Assembly (NCBI GenBank): GCA_054601695.1
Contig: BAAHQB010000143.1
Coordinates: 372,001-436,000, forward strand
Source of the DNA: Amorphochlora amoebiformis
Lineage: Eukaryota; Cercozoa; Chlorarachniophyceae
Direction of reading: 5' to 3'
Length of the DNA: 64,000 bases
In this document: one piece after another, positions 1 through 62,999 of the stretch
Layout: each line of letters starts with the position of its first letter
Numbering within the stretch: position 1 is the stretch's first letter
Position numbers and translations under genes: made by a program
The notes under the pieces: model-generated
What the model was told of the DNA's origin: nothing
The model's input: only the letters and a program-made list of their open reading frames with translations
Database searches by the model: none

Positions 1-15
1 ATATATATATATATG

Positions 16-55
<40 letters not shown>

Positions 56-72
56 GTATATGTAAGACTCAC

Positions 73-16711
<16,639 letters not shown>

Positions 16712-17574
16712 ATCCCGGGATTCGACCAGCCCCAGCAGGGCGGGACAGGACGGGAGTGAACGGTCGATGCGCCGATGGAGGGAAAGTAAAAAAGTTCCTC
16801 TTGCAATTATTAGAAGGTCACTAGTATTTACGACCTTTAGTAAATTTATGGATTATCGAAAATTGAAGAAACGAAAAGATTACACTATTCCTAATAGATA
16901 TTTTAAGAAATTTTAATCGCCAAAAGTGACACCTTAATTTGTGTTGGCAAAATACGGATGAATGAGACAACCAGTCGGAAAAAAATTTCAATGAGCAAGG
17001 CCGTTGAAGTCCGAAATCCACTTTCTCACAGACAGCACAGTTCTACGCGAGTCATGGTCGTAAAGAATTGTTGGACGGCTTGGAGCGATCGCCTTTCGCA
17101 GAGATACACGGCCAAAGGAGAGGGACAGATGGAGATGGGGAGGGAGGGGATTAAGGGAAGAAATGACGCATGCAAATCTCTTCGTATATGGTGCCTTAAA
17201 AAAAGCTTTTCCAGACAAGACGTAACCTAATGTAGAAATTTATGGCATGATGAAGTCGAACTGTTCAGAGCCAAAGGTAACACCCAAGATTTCAGGTGAG
17301 CCAATATTGATATTTGTCAGAAATTCGGCGGTCGCGCACCAGGGTTTGTCTTGTTATAGATAGCCCACAACCAATGATTCCGCATTGCATTCCCAGTACC
17401 TCCCTACTGTTAACCCTGAGGCGATTGATAGATGCCTCGCTTTCTCCCGGCTTGTCCTCTATTTCGGAATCTCACGCTGTGACGTCGCATTCAGTCACCA
17501 GCCCTTTTAAGAGTTTCCAGTTCCGAATAAATAAGAACATTTCGGCACCTCGGAACCCAAATTTGAATTCAAAA
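16712..17574. promoter_or_regulatory. Divergent intergenic region (probable shared promoter)
   Basis: About 860 bp of normal-complexity DNA lies between the likely starts of the minus-strand coiled-coil gene and the plus-strand signal-peptide gene. It has no TA tract, in sharp contrast to the introns on both sides. Open frames of 60-90 codons exist on both strands but lack coiled-coil or other recognisable character and do not join in phase. The frame of the plus-strand gene stays open upstream to an ATG at 17314, so a longer N terminus is possible. I saw no confident TATA or initiator element. The promoter role is inferred from position only. Confidence 0.45.
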
Positions 17575-30219
<12,645 letters not shown>

Positions 30220-30398
30220 ACTTCAAGCTCTCAATCATCTCTGTGCAGATTATCTAGAAGCTTGCGCCCGCGGCCATGCCCCACGACTATACTGATATAA
30301 AAAATTCTTATGCCTTCGCCGGAACGGCTCCTAGATAAAATACATTATAAAAATCAAAAAATATGTATACTCTAGATAAGATATATATATATATATAT

Positions 30399-30496
<98 letters not shown>

Positions 30497-31162
30497 TATA
30501 TCATAGTATCATATAAAACTAGTATATATACAAAAACTAGATATGCACTTTTTTATAAATTTATTTTCAATTATCTAGATTATGGGCCAACCTATCTCGA
30601 CATTCAAGATTAAAAAATTGGGAATATATAACAACAAAAGTTTTAAAGCTAATGCCTATATATATAGACTCACTGCTTGTACTAGTCCGTTTAGTTACCT
30701 AGGTTACCTCCAGCTCTCTGAGTTGGAGGTCTAGAGAAGCTAGAGAAGTGTGCTAGAGAAGATAGATCCAGGTTGACTGTTACTAGTCTCTAGAGTCTAG
30801 CTAGTGTTAGTCTATAGTTAGTGTGTGATTTTTCTAGCGTATAGCTCGGGACACCCTAGACACCTAAAACTTGAGACTTTTCAAGTTATCAGTCAGGTAG
30901 TCGATGGACTTCTAGGACTTGAGCTCATCAATGAGTCATCATGAATAACTAGATGCTAGAGATGACTAGATGAGCTCATATAATCTAGTAATTTAATATG
31001 ACACTGACGGTGACTAACGGTATCCGTTATATGCATAATACGTATACTCATGGTAGATACATGACGACACTAGAATGATAAGTTACAGTTAGATTGATAG
31101 ATGACCACTAAATTTCGGCTGCTACGTCTTAGAATTTTGTTGATTAACTTCTCGACAGACCA
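30220..31162. other. Convergent intergenic region with CTAG-rich island
   Basis: This lies between the stop codons of two convergent genes. It opens with 3' flank, then a (TA)n tract (about 30381-30493), then non-repetitive DNA from about 30530. Between about 30680 and 30990 the palindrome CTAG appears roughly every 20-30 bases, far above the one per 256 expected by chance. No open frame with exon-like character was found. A similar island lies at 60651-61270. Confidence 0.6.
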
Positions 31163-31569
31163 TCACCACGTTTTAACATATACAAAATACAGCGAGATGA
31201 GCGATGTCGTCCCTCCGATGAGCAGCAAGCTCAGAGTCTGAAATGTAACGGAGAGGTTATTAAGATATTGCTTTCAGAGCCTAGAAAACCTGAGCCAAAT
31301 GAGAAATCACCTTTTTCGCGACGTTCTGATCCGGCCAGAATCGGATGAGCGACATGGACAACGGGAAGATAACCGCCGTAAGAGACATGCACATGAGGCC
31401 CGTGAGCTCGAGCACTAGGCCCAAACTACTGTATAGCATGACGGAAAGGCTGACTACCAAGGCAAAAACGCTAAGGCGGAGAATGGCCTTCCAAGAGTCG
31501 GAAAGCTCGCCGAGAGCCATCTGCTTGCGGGAGATGCCTAAGAATATTTTAAATATAATTACAAACACG

Positions 31570-31612
<43 letters not shown>

Positions 31613-31657
31613 GTATATATATATATACATACATATATATATATATATATATAAATA

Positions 31658-31735
<78 letters not shown>

Positions 31736-32005
31736 TATATACTTTGAATACGCATACACAAGGTCACCGGATCTTAAGACGGCCTGGCTGTGCTCCCCAC
31801 GGATGAGCAGCTCAAGTAATTCAGACGTTACAGCGATGAACGGCTAGAAAACATAAAACGAGAGTAACGCAAGAAAATCTGAGGAGTGTACCGGAGGAAA
31901 TGTGAATTATCCAAGAAGGGTAGTAACTCGTGTAAATACGTAGATGTGTGTGTGATATGAACATGTGTAAATATATATGTATATATATTCTATCTATTAA
32001 AATAT

Positions 32006-32043
<38 letters not shown>

Positions 32044-32095
32044 ACATATATAAGCATGTAAAAATATATATTCCATAAAGTATACAGATACATAC

Positions 32096-32164
<69 letters not shown>

Positions 32165-33052
32165 ACTGGAGTGGTGAAGAAGGTGGCGATAAGTATGAGA
32201 AGTGCAAGCGGAAGTCCGATCATAGGATCGGACATCAGGTTATCAGTTACGAGCACGTTAATCTGACTGCCAAATGCCAGGAACCCACCGATAGCCATCT
32301 AACGTGTTAATTTGGTAACGTGTTTAGGAAAAAAAGATTGTCAGGAGAAAGAGAGAGAGAGAGAGAGAGCACATGCCGGAGAGTGTCAAAGAGAGAAAAG
32401 GGGAGAAAAAAACAGTTTTGAGGTAACGGTTAGAGGTTAGGGCTAGAGGTAGGGTTAGGGTTAAAGTTAGTGATCAGGGTTAGGGTTGAGATTAGAGTTT
32501 AGGGCTAGTGTTAGGCTATGGGTTGGGGATTAGGCTGAGGTTAGGGTTAAGTTTAGAGGTTCGGTCAGGTTTAGAGTAAAGGTTCAGAGCTAAGGTTAGG
32601 GTTAAGGTTGTTAGAGGTTAGGGCGATAGAGAGAAAAGAGAGAGCAAAAGAGAATGGGGGAGATAAAGGAGAGAGATAAAGAAGGGAGATAGGGGGAAAG
32701 GAGAGAAACCAAAGGGTAGACATAGAGGAGAGTATAAACGCATAGACTGTCACATACGGAGAGAGAGAAGGAGAGAAATATATACATACACAAAGAGAAA
32801 GAGAGAAGCACTCACACACACACACACAAAGAGAAGAGAGATTTTGGAGGAAGGATGCATTAACATGGCAAAGTAAAAATAATGTTGAGTCTATATGTAT
32901 GTATATATTTATAAATATATCTACATATGTATATGTATATGTACATATGAATATATAGACATATATGTAAATGTATATGTATATATACATACACATATAT
33001 GTTTTATATTTATATCTACATATATTAAAATTTAGTGATTTAAAATTAAATG

Positions 33053-33083
<31 letters not shown>

Positions 33084-33105
33084 TATTATACACACACACA
33101 CACAC

Positions 33106-33153
<48 letters not shown>

Positions 33154-33639
33154 GTGTTCCACATACATTATTAAAAACAATACAAAAATAAAAACAAACA
33201 AAAAAAAAAACCCAAAAGAAATATACGCAAACGACCTATTTTTTTTAATAATAATAAAGGAAAAAAAAAAAAAAAGCAAACAAAAAACTCAGATGTTCCA
33301 CACATACTTAATTCTTTGAAACACCCCAGCCCAAGCCCTAGGTAAGCGATTACCAGTAGGCAGACAAGTCCGATGACGATGAAGGAAGGGGACAGGACAT
33401 ACCGCTTGAAGCGATCAGCGGATCGCCCCGCCAGCGGAACTCCTTCGCGCGCGTGCGAGTATATGCTGGCCACGGCAGGCGTGCCGCTCCTGAGGTGTGA
33501 GGTAGGAGTGATTTGCACTCTTCGTGTGGTCATCTCTGTGTGTTTTTCGTTTTGTTTAGGCTTTGAGAGGTTGTGGGGATGTATGGGTGTGAATATGAAT
33601 ATGTAGATATGTGTATGTATGTATATATGTATGTATATG

Positions 33640-33675
<36 letters not shown>

Positions 33676-33753
33676 GATATATATATATATATATATATAT
33701 ATTTATGTATGTGTGTATTACATATGTATATATATATATATTTGATATATATG

Positions 33754-33814
<61 letters not shown>

Positions 33815-34311
33815 CATATATAATGTATATAGTTTTCATAGAAGGGAAAGAAATGAGTATCCAACCCGAGCGCCACCATTTGCAGCCCTACGCAGAAGAT
33901 ATACTGCTTGGTCGTGGGCATGAAAATCCTATCCATATGTCAATGAAAATATAATCAGGAATGCTCACTACGTTCATTCGTCATTTCTGATCTTTCGTTT
34001 TTAAGACTTACCCCCAAAGATGCCACCCCTGGCGATCATCCTCTTCGCCGAATCCTGTGGATGGAACATAACCAGAGAGAGCAAGTACGTTAGTGCTGCA
34101 TATGATAATGGATTGAGAAGTGAGAAGAGTCTGGAGAACCATGGACGAGAGTCGAGAGAACGTTTCCGCCAGAGGGGATGAGATATACAGCAAGTGCAAC
34201 CGAAGCGATTGAGACGATAAGGGCGAAAGCATTGATATAAGCAAGTAGTGTCCACCTATATATATGTGTATTTAAATATAATATTATATATATATATATA
34301 TATATCACATG

Positions 34312-34354
<43 letters not shown>

Positions 34355-34399
34355 GTATATATATGTGTATAGAATGTATATACTTACACATACACACAA

Positions 34400-34441
<42 letters not shown>

Positions 34442-34597
34442 GTATATACTTACACATACACACAACCTACGTATATATTATATATATATATATATATATG
34501 TATATACGTATATATATATGTACATACGTACACCTTTGCATATTGTATATGTATATGGGTACATACGCACACCTTTACATATTGTATATGTATACGC

Positions 34598-34685
<88 letters not shown>

Positions 34686-34771
34686 GTAAATGTTGAGATT
34701 TTTTTTTGAGATGTAACCAGTGTCCGTAAGCTGCGAGGATACGCTCGCAAAAAGACAATGAGGTGTATACA

Positions 34772-34835
<64 letters not shown>

Positions 34836-34850
34836 ATGTGTTTATATAAT

Positions 34851-34892
<42 letters not shown>

Positions 34893-35170
34893 ACAGATAG
34901 ATTTTTAGAATAATATAAAATCCAAATCTGACCATAACAAACCCTAACCCTAACAAACACTTACCCTTTAATCCCATGCAAACCCCTAACTCTATGCAAC
35001 CATAACCCCAGCCTAGCCCTAACCCTAGTCCTAGCGTAAACACTGACCCTAGTAGTAGCCCGAATCCTAACCATTCTCTAATCCTAGCGCAAACCCTACC
35101 CCTGGCCCTAGCCCTAGCCAAACCTCAACCTAATCTAACGCGTAACCCTAGCCAAACCTGCCCTAACCTT

Positions 35171-35216
<46 letters not shown>

Positions 35217-35218
35217 GT

Positions 35219-35250
<32 letters not shown>

Positions 35251-36740
35251 TGTATATATATTATATATATATATATATAATATATATATATATATATTGT
35301 TTGCATGTTAGTTTGTAGTTTTGGTGCTAATTGTACTTGGCGTGAAGCAGGAAGGGAACGAGCATCGCCGTTGACAAAATTGCGCAAATTACCGCCGACT
35401 CCTACATTCACACAACACATTTCAGCACAAGTGTTTTCCTATGCATATTAAAAATTAGCTTCCTAAATTCATACTGAATCCCGTATACAGCCCCTAAATC
35501 ACCTTTGTGAGACGCGTCACCAAGTCCCAAAGAGTGAGCATGAGCACAACTGAGGTCCCTATAAACTCCATACATAGGAAGATTCCGGCAAAGATTCGAC
35601 CCGAGGCTCCGAAGTCGGCGTACGCCAGAGCAAGATACGACGCAGCCTTGGAGTTGCGGCCGCCTGATTGTTAAGAAGGAGAATTAGAATCACAACAAAT
35701 TCAGCTCTTTTTTACTCGGTAACCTACATTAATTTCTAATTTTCTACCAACTCAAAGCTCTACCGCTCACCATGCGTCGACGATGGTAAATCCTTGGTGG
35801 AATTTGAAGCGGCATTTTGAAGGTCGATAAGATCCCGAGCCGATATCTCACAGACGACTAAAAGGATGAAAAGGGTGGGGATTGCGGAAATCCCGCCCAC
35901 GTACACTGAGTACGGGAGGGACCAGAGTCCGACGCCCAGGTACATATTGATCACTGAACGTAAAAGAATAAGTTAGCGTTTAATGTGAGGAAGCTATTAT
36001 CGTGATTACCGTTGAAGGCGGCTTCCGATGGTGTTTGGGTTCGTTGGGAGTTGCTCTCTTGCGCTCGTATTTGGTTCTTGAAGAAATACAAGAAGACCAC
36101 CAGTGCCAGAAACCATACTGAGAGGGAATAAGATTTGGAAAAGGTGAGGAATCTGATATCACATGCGAAAATTCATTTTAAGTACCTCCAAAAGCTGCAA
36201 TGACGACGGTTGTGCGATATGAAGGGTGAGTGACCTTGTCGACGTCCAAAGCAGTCACTGAATTCAAGCTCAGTAAGAAGAGTTCCAATCAAACGACTGC
36301 TTCGATTAGTGTGGACAATTGTGAGTAGATTTATACGATCAGCACGGAACTGACCTCCGGAAGGCAGCGAGTGGGTGTTCTCGTACAGGGCCGCAAAGTT
36401 GTTAATCGAATGATAACGCTTGAACTTCATGTGGGAGCTTTTATTGTTCGGGAAAACGTGACTCGCGCCTTGATGCCCTTCCGGATACTTTTCTACGTTC
36501 TCCAAGACGGTTGTGTCATGTGCAGCTAGAGGGACTAAAGGGCTCTACAAAAACACAATGAGTCAAAACGATGCATAAATCCAATGCATGTTCTCTTTGA
36601 CTTGCAAGTCAAATTAACCTCACACGCAGAATTCGTATCAAAAGACAACAGTATACTACCTGGCTCGCGCCTTGGACAACGAACCCCATAGTCCCCGCAG
36701 CCCATGTTATTACGGCTAGTAGAGCTGCTTTGGGCGCCAT
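31163..36740 (-). CDS. Amino acid transporter, AAAP family (AVT1-like), with extra N-terminal ectodomain
   Basis: Exons from 5' to 3': 36660-36740, 36355-36544, 36186-36257, 36010-36117, 35771-35953, 35503-35663, 35337-35401, 34718-34743, 34140-34255, 34012-34054, 33812-33928, 33354-33489, 32167-32298, 31768-31843, 31311-31537, 31163-31237 (TGA). The product is about 602 residues. The family call rests on [19 protein letters not shown] (first core helix, like the GVG-x-x-S-x-PY-x-V-x-x-GG of vacuolar AVT transporters), [20 protein letters not shown] and [15 protein letters not shown], in the family order. A C-terminal pair of hydrophobic helices ([17 protein letters not shown] onward) completes the core. 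AAAP proteins carry neutral or cationic amino acids across vacuolar or plasma membranes by proton exchange; substrate and membrane here are unknown. Ahead of the core are a signal peptide ([16 protein letters not shown]), about 75 hydrophilic residues and one extra helix. One junction (35337 to 34743) does not agree in phase, so an exon edge or a micro-exon there is missed. An alternative start lies at 36818. Confidence 0.85.
32425..32620 (+). repeat. Interstitial telomere-like array, degenerate (TTAGGG)
   Basis: Units such as GGGTTA, AGGTTAGGG and GAGGTTAGG lie in an intron of the transporter gene and are embedded in GA-rich sequence. Confidence 0.8.
32621..32830. repeat. GA-rich tract
   Basis: GAGAGA and GGAGATA repeats, purine-rich on the plus strand, lie in the transporter gene intron. 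No exon was recognised. Confidence 0.7.
34371..34600. repeat. Short duplicated units in a transporter intron
   Basis: AATGTATATACTTACACATA with CACACAACCTA occurs twice (about 34373 and 34439). ACACCTTTxCATATTGTATA occurs twice (about 34530 and 34570). TA runs separate the copies. Confidence 0.8.
34936..35170 (-). repeat. Degenerate CCCTAA array
   Basis: CCCTAACCC, CCCTAGCCC and CCTAACC motifs, considerably decayed, lie in the transporter intron between exons 35337-35401 and 34718-34743, the intron with the unresolved phase. Confidence 0.75.
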
Positions 36741-37790
36741 GGGAAATAGCTCGTTAGTACTCTCCAGTTGGCGGTTCCGTTTGTGAAGATTAGTGTGAAA
36801 ACAGCAGAATCGCGCCACGAGGGTTTTCGAGCCGAGGAATTAACAGAATATAAATTATAAATTCGTCTTCAGAAATTAGATATGTGCATATCCCTTTTCA
36901 CATAACTTCATCTTCGACAGTTATGGAGATTCCAGGAGATCTTCACCACCATCTCCAACCTGGGATTTCGAGCGGAATCCCGGAGACATGGCGCCGGATC
37001 CCTGGTAAGTGGCGGTCACCGAATTGTCGACGAAGTGAGACGACTATTCATATTTGAAGTCTTAAACTTCTTCCGAAGATTTAAATATAAACACACACGA
37101 TGTGAATTGAAGAAAATCTCAGGGGGAGGATGTGTAGAAGCCACACTTCCTGTCGGATGGGAAAATTCGACGGATTGGGGATAGCCCGGTAGGGACTAAA
37201 AAGGACTTTCCGTGCAAACCTTGAGCTGCTCATGGTGCTTTATCCTTCATACAGAAACCAAATATAACTGGAGATCGAGTACATAGAACTTTTCCAAAAA
37301 TTCCATTTTGAACCAAATCCCGTATATGTGGGGGCTTAAGAGCAACAGTCGCTGGGAGGCGGCACCGAGCTCTCACCCCTCATCGCCTTTACTTCATTCC
37401 ACTCCACCCGCCTCATTTACCTCCTGTAATCAGCGCTTTATTTACTCAGTAAAAATTTAATAAACGGTTAGTTTCAAAAATTTAAAATCGAAAATGTTGT
37501 ATGTGTATAATTATTACCCCAAGTCCCCTTTACCTAGTTTACAGTCGATCACATATGACTTGAAAGAAAAACACCTTTTTTCCCCCCGAAGGCCGGAGGG
37601 TGTACACTATACCCTCGCTAGAGCTATAGTCTAGATGCCCGGATATAACACTCAGGTTATCGATTTCAAGGCTTCGAGTATTACGTGTATATAGTGGAAG
37701 GCTTGATATATATCGATTGGTGTGCGTTTGATTTAAGTGTTAAGGTAAAAATTAGGATAACTAGGTTAGAATATTTTCCTACTTGGCAAC

Positions 37791-37909
37791 GGATACCACC
37801 ATACCACGGCTAATACACCCGATCCCTGCCGAACTCGGAAGTTAAGCGTCGTTGGGACTCGTTAGTACTGCCGTGGGGGACCAGGCGGGAACACGGCGTT
37901 GTGGTATCC
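37791..37909 (+). rRNA. 5S ribosomal RNA gene
   Basis: A 119-nt unit begins GGATACCACCATACCACGGC and ends GTGGTATCC. The two ends pair perfectly to form helix I. The conserved loop GATCCCTGCCGAACTCGGAA and the internal control core AAGTTAAGCG (near 37839-37848) are present, followed by a C-box-like GGGGGACCAGGCGGGAA. The length equals that of typical eukaryotic 5S. It is transcribed by RNA polymerase III from the internal promoter; the product joins the large ribosomal subunit. An identical-length copy lies inverted 3.2 kb away. Confidence 0.96.
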
Positions 37910-37915
37910 TTTTTT
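37910..37915 (+). terminator. Pol III T-run terminator of the 5S gene
   Basis: Six T residues directly follow the last base of the mature 5S sequence. This is the normal RNA polymerase III stop signal. More T-rich sequence follows to about 37936. Confidence 0.85.
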
Positions 37916-38180
37916 ATTTATTTATTTTTTTTTTTGGTCTTTAGTATTCATCGTAAAGTTCATTATGTTCAAAACTTCAATTAACGCGTGTATATTATTA
38001 TATTGTATTTATATATCCCCATTAACGCATACATATTCATTGATGTATCTGGCGCATCATTTTGTAGTTATTATTGTATCATATTCATTTATCTGGCACA
38101 TTGCTGTGTACACAATATTATGTCATACTGCTACAACCGGGATATTATTGTGTACATATCATTATATTATGTATATATAT

Positions 38181-58140
<19,960 letters not shown>

Positions 58141-58220
58141 TTACTATGTGTCCATACATGGCGTACTTATGATATATTTAATGTGTATGCATATATTATA
58201 TGTATATAGACAAACATATC

Positions 58221-58531
<311 letters not shown>

Positions 58532-58784
58532 AAAATATGTATGTATATATCTGTGTAATATATTATATATGTATATATTATATGTGTATATATACATTAT
58601 ACATGTTTGTATGCATGCATGTATGCATACAAAACATATGTTTACACAATATGTATATATAGGTATATATTACAATATATATATATAAATATATGTATTA
58701 TATCGATATATTGATAAATGTTTAATATATGTACATGTATATATATATATACATATACATATATATATATATATATATATATTC

Positions 58785-58818
<34 letters not shown>

Positions 58819-58840
58819 TTACACTATATGTATGTATATG

Positions 58841-58917
<77 letters not shown>

Positions 58918-58942
58918 ATGCACGCATACACAAACACACACT

Positions 58943-59065
<123 letters not shown>

Positions 59066-59109
59066 TATATGTGTCTGTACACATATACATACATACATAT
59101 ATATATATA

Positions 59110-59149
<40 letters not shown>

Positions 59150-59266
59150 TGTATATTTGTATACAACCTATTTTAAGATACACTATTTGAATATACTATC
59201 TAAACAATACATATACATATACATATACATACATACATATATATATATATATAAATGTTTACATAC

Positions 59267-59353
59267 CTAGTGTCATAAGACCTTCCTGAGGCGTAGCAAT
59301 ATGCTAATCCATTACTACGCAGTCCATGAAAAGGTACATATAGGATTATATTC

Positions 59354-59403
<50 letters not shown>

Positions 59404-59481
59404 AATATTAAATATGTTTATTTCTATGTATCTGATTTTATTTGTACATACATACTTTAGAATATATATATTATATGTTAT

Positions 59482-59512
<31 letters not shown>

Positions 59513-59533
59513 CATGTGTGTGTGTGTGTATGT

Positions 59534-59589
<56 letters not shown>

Positions 59590-59750
59590 AAGTTGTATGT
59601 ATACACACATATATAAGTTGTATATGTGTGTATATATGTATATATACATGTATATATATATACACATATATGAGTGTGTGTTTATATGTACTTTTGTAGA
59701 ATATTTACATATATTTATTCGTGTCTGTATCTGTGTACATATACTAGAAT

Positions 59751-59784
<34 letters not shown>

Positions 59785-59839
59785 GCATACATTTATACAT
59801 TGACGTTTTGTATCATATAAATTCATACATATTTACACA

Positions 59840-59888
<49 letters not shown>

Positions 59889-60078
59889 ACATATAACTAA
59901 ATATACATATATGTATATATATTTAAGTATATATGTTTGTGTATATATCCTTTACATATATTATACTCATTACATCACCTCAAATCATATTTTATGTGGA
60001 GTTGTTCTGGTTTTCGTCACCTATCCTCTCTCTGAATTGAATTCGACTCCGTTCCCTATCCTGCCATTCTCGTTTCTT
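59267..60078 (-). other. Two possible minus-strand exons of an unidentified gene
   Basis: The candidate at 60021-60078 reads KKREWQDRERSRIQFRERI between a TATAG acceptor and a GTGACG donor. The candidate at 59267-59303 reads YCYASGRSYDT before a GTATGT donor, and its phase would agree with the first. Both are short and no family is recognised; chance is a real alternative. Confidence 0.22.
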
Positions 60079-60156
60079 CTATATTATGAATATGCATGGT
60101 TTATAAATATTATATATATATATATATAATATATACATATATGTAGATATATATAT

Positions 60157-60205
<49 letters not shown>

Positions 60206-60253
60206 CATATAAAAATGCATATATATATATATATGTATGTGTGTATAAATATA

Positions 60254-60309
<56 letters not shown>

Positions 60310-60400
60310 ATATACCTTGCCCTTTCTCTTCCCTCATATCAGGATACACATAATACTTATACATGTGTGTATATATATATGTGTATGTATATATGTATAT

Positions 60401-60497
<97 letters not shown>

Positions 60498-60526
60498 ATT
60501 TATATATGTATGTATATATATATATA

Positions 60527-60578
<52 letters not shown>

Positions 60579-60583
60579 ATATA

Positions 60584-60629
<46 letters not shown>

Positions 60630-60650
60630 CTTACGTACATCTCTATGTGC

Positions 60651-61270
60651 GTAATATCATACGTATAAAATAATGCCAGGTAGACAAACCTCCGCCGGTT
60701 GGATCTCGACCAGACTAGCTAGACGCTTCGCCTAGAATATTTAAATTATAATTGTAATTATTGTACAACCACGGATCTCGTGATAGCAGTACCTTCCGTA
60801 CTAATTCATAAACGGCGTAGTTTTGTAGTAATTTCTGGACTATACTAGTATATATATAATACTATACGATGTGTGAGGGCCTGCAGGACACTGATTAGTA
60901 ACCTATTTCCAATTGGAACTTTGACGATATATCATATTGTCACTAGTAGGATGGTAATATTGCTCTGTAGTACCTAGATCTGGAGTACTATATTACTAGT
61001 ATTAGCTAGATTAGTATAGTAATATCTAGAATATACTAGATAATTTATCAAAAGCATATACTGTACTAACTAGTAGGGTCTAGAGGGTCAAGCCTGCCGT
61101 CTCTAGAGTCTAGAGGGTCATGACTTATGCTAGTCATGATAATCAATATCTAGTATATCTAGAGATATGAGAATTCACTGCTCATATCCCTAGATTCGTT
61201 GAATTGAACTGGATTAACTTCGGATTGCAATGATTCGATAAAAAGGAATGTCATACATAACTCCCCTATA
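60651..61270. other. Second CTAG-rich island
   Basis: This is non-repetitive DNA with CTAG in about every 25-30 bases between 60710 and 61195 (for example TCTAGAG three times near 61078-61120). No exon-like frame was seen. It resembles 30680-30990 in composition but not in obvious sequence. Confidence 0.6.
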
Positions 61271-61345
61271 TCAGTACATCTATACACGCTTGTATATGTA
61301 ATACATATATATATATATATATATGTATGTATATATATGTACTTA

Positions 61346-61414
<69 letters not shown>

Positions 61415-61524
61415 ATACATGATTGATATTATCATCGCTAAGCGACCATAAGTCAAAGCGATTGAAATTCAGCGGCGATCATTGTCTACTAGGCTAACAC
61501 TGATTGTATAAGGTACCCTCTATA

Positions 61525-61675
61525 TAGGATTAGGGTTAGAGGGTTGGGTTCTAGTTTCTAGAGTTTGGGGTTCTAGTTAGAGGGTTGGGGTTAGAGGGTT
61601 AAGGTTAGGAGGTTAGGATTAGAGGGTAAAGGTTCGTTAGAGGGTTAGGGTTAGAGGGTAAGGTGAGGGGAACTG
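61525..61675 (+). repeat. Degenerate telomere-like repeat
   Basis: GGGTTAGAGGGTT and GGGTTAGAGGGTAAGG units alternate TTAGGG with GAGGGT. This differs from the plain TTAGGG arrays elsewhere in the window. Confidence 0.8.
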
Positions 61676-62430
<755 letters not shown>

Positions 62431-62436
62431 TTCAAG

Positions 62437-62995
62437 ATATCCCACGTCTTGACTGTCAAGACATCCCACGTCTTGACTGTCAAGACATCCTAAGTCTTGA
62501 CTGTCAAGATCTTGACTGTCAAGATATCCCACGTCTTCACTGTCAAGAAATCCCAGGTCTTGACTTACAAGACATCCCACGTCTTGATTGTCAAGACATC
62601 CCACGTCTTGACGGCCAAGACATCCCACGTCCTGACTGCCAAGACATCCCACGTCCTGACTGCCAAGACATCCCACGTCCTGACTGTCAAGACATCCCAC
62701 GTCCTGACTGCCAAGACGTCCTGAATGCCAAGACATCCCACGTCCTGACTGCCAAGACATCCCACGTCCTGACTGCCAAGACATCCCACGTCCTGACTGC
62801 CAAGACATCCCACGTCCTGACTGTCAAGACATCCCACGTCCTGACTGCCAAGACGTCCTGAATGCCATGACATCCCACGTCCTGACTGCCAAGACATCCC
62901 ACGTCCTGACTGCCAAGACATCCCACGTCCTGACTGCCAAGACATCCCACGTCTTGACGGCCAAGACACCCCACATCTTGACTGTCGAGACACCA
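62437..62995 (+). repeat. 24-bp minisatellite, about 23 copies
   Basis: The unit is AAGACATCCCACGTCCTGAC plus TGCC or TGTC. The left units favour GTCTTGACTGTC and the right ones GTCCTGACTGCC. Two units are shortened (AAGACGTCCTGAATGCC). Because 24 is divisible by three it keeps open frames on both strands, but these have no splice or start context. There are no spacers. Confidence 0.95.
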
Positions 62996-62999
62996 CACT

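Larger units (their letters stand above)
36910..38180 (+). repeat. Dispersed 5S-bearing element, left inverted arm
   Basis: This arm matches, in reverse complement, the DNA at 40890-41950. Homology covers about 900 bp ahead of the 5S gene, the 5S gene itself and about 200 bp after it (around 37950-38130). It includes a segment (about 37290-37470) that the right arm lacks but the third copy at 63000-63840 keeps, so the left arm is the most complete. Open frames across it are short and unrecognised. No terminal inverted repeats or target-site duplications were clear to me. It could be a non-autonomous mobile element or a duplicated 5S locus. Confidence 0.75.

Noticed and set aside
16958-17230. 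90- and 76-codon overlapping frames as first exons
   Set aside because: There is no in-phase splice path to either neighbouring gene and no conserved character. It is left as intergenic.
33530-33606. Plus-strand frame over the transporter region
   Set aside because: It is antisense to exon 33354-33489, which matches the AAAP core in the right order.
34012-34244. Single uninterrupted exon for the frame starting [11 protein letters not shown]
   Set aside because: Splitting into 34140-34255 and 34012-34054 gives the hydrophobic AAAP-like helix and agrees in phase with both neighbours.
62437-62998. Repeat protein of about 190 residues (DCQDIPRP or GCLGSQDV units)
   Set aside because: The 24-bp minisatellite keeps all frames open. 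There is no credible start, splice site or flanking coding sequence.
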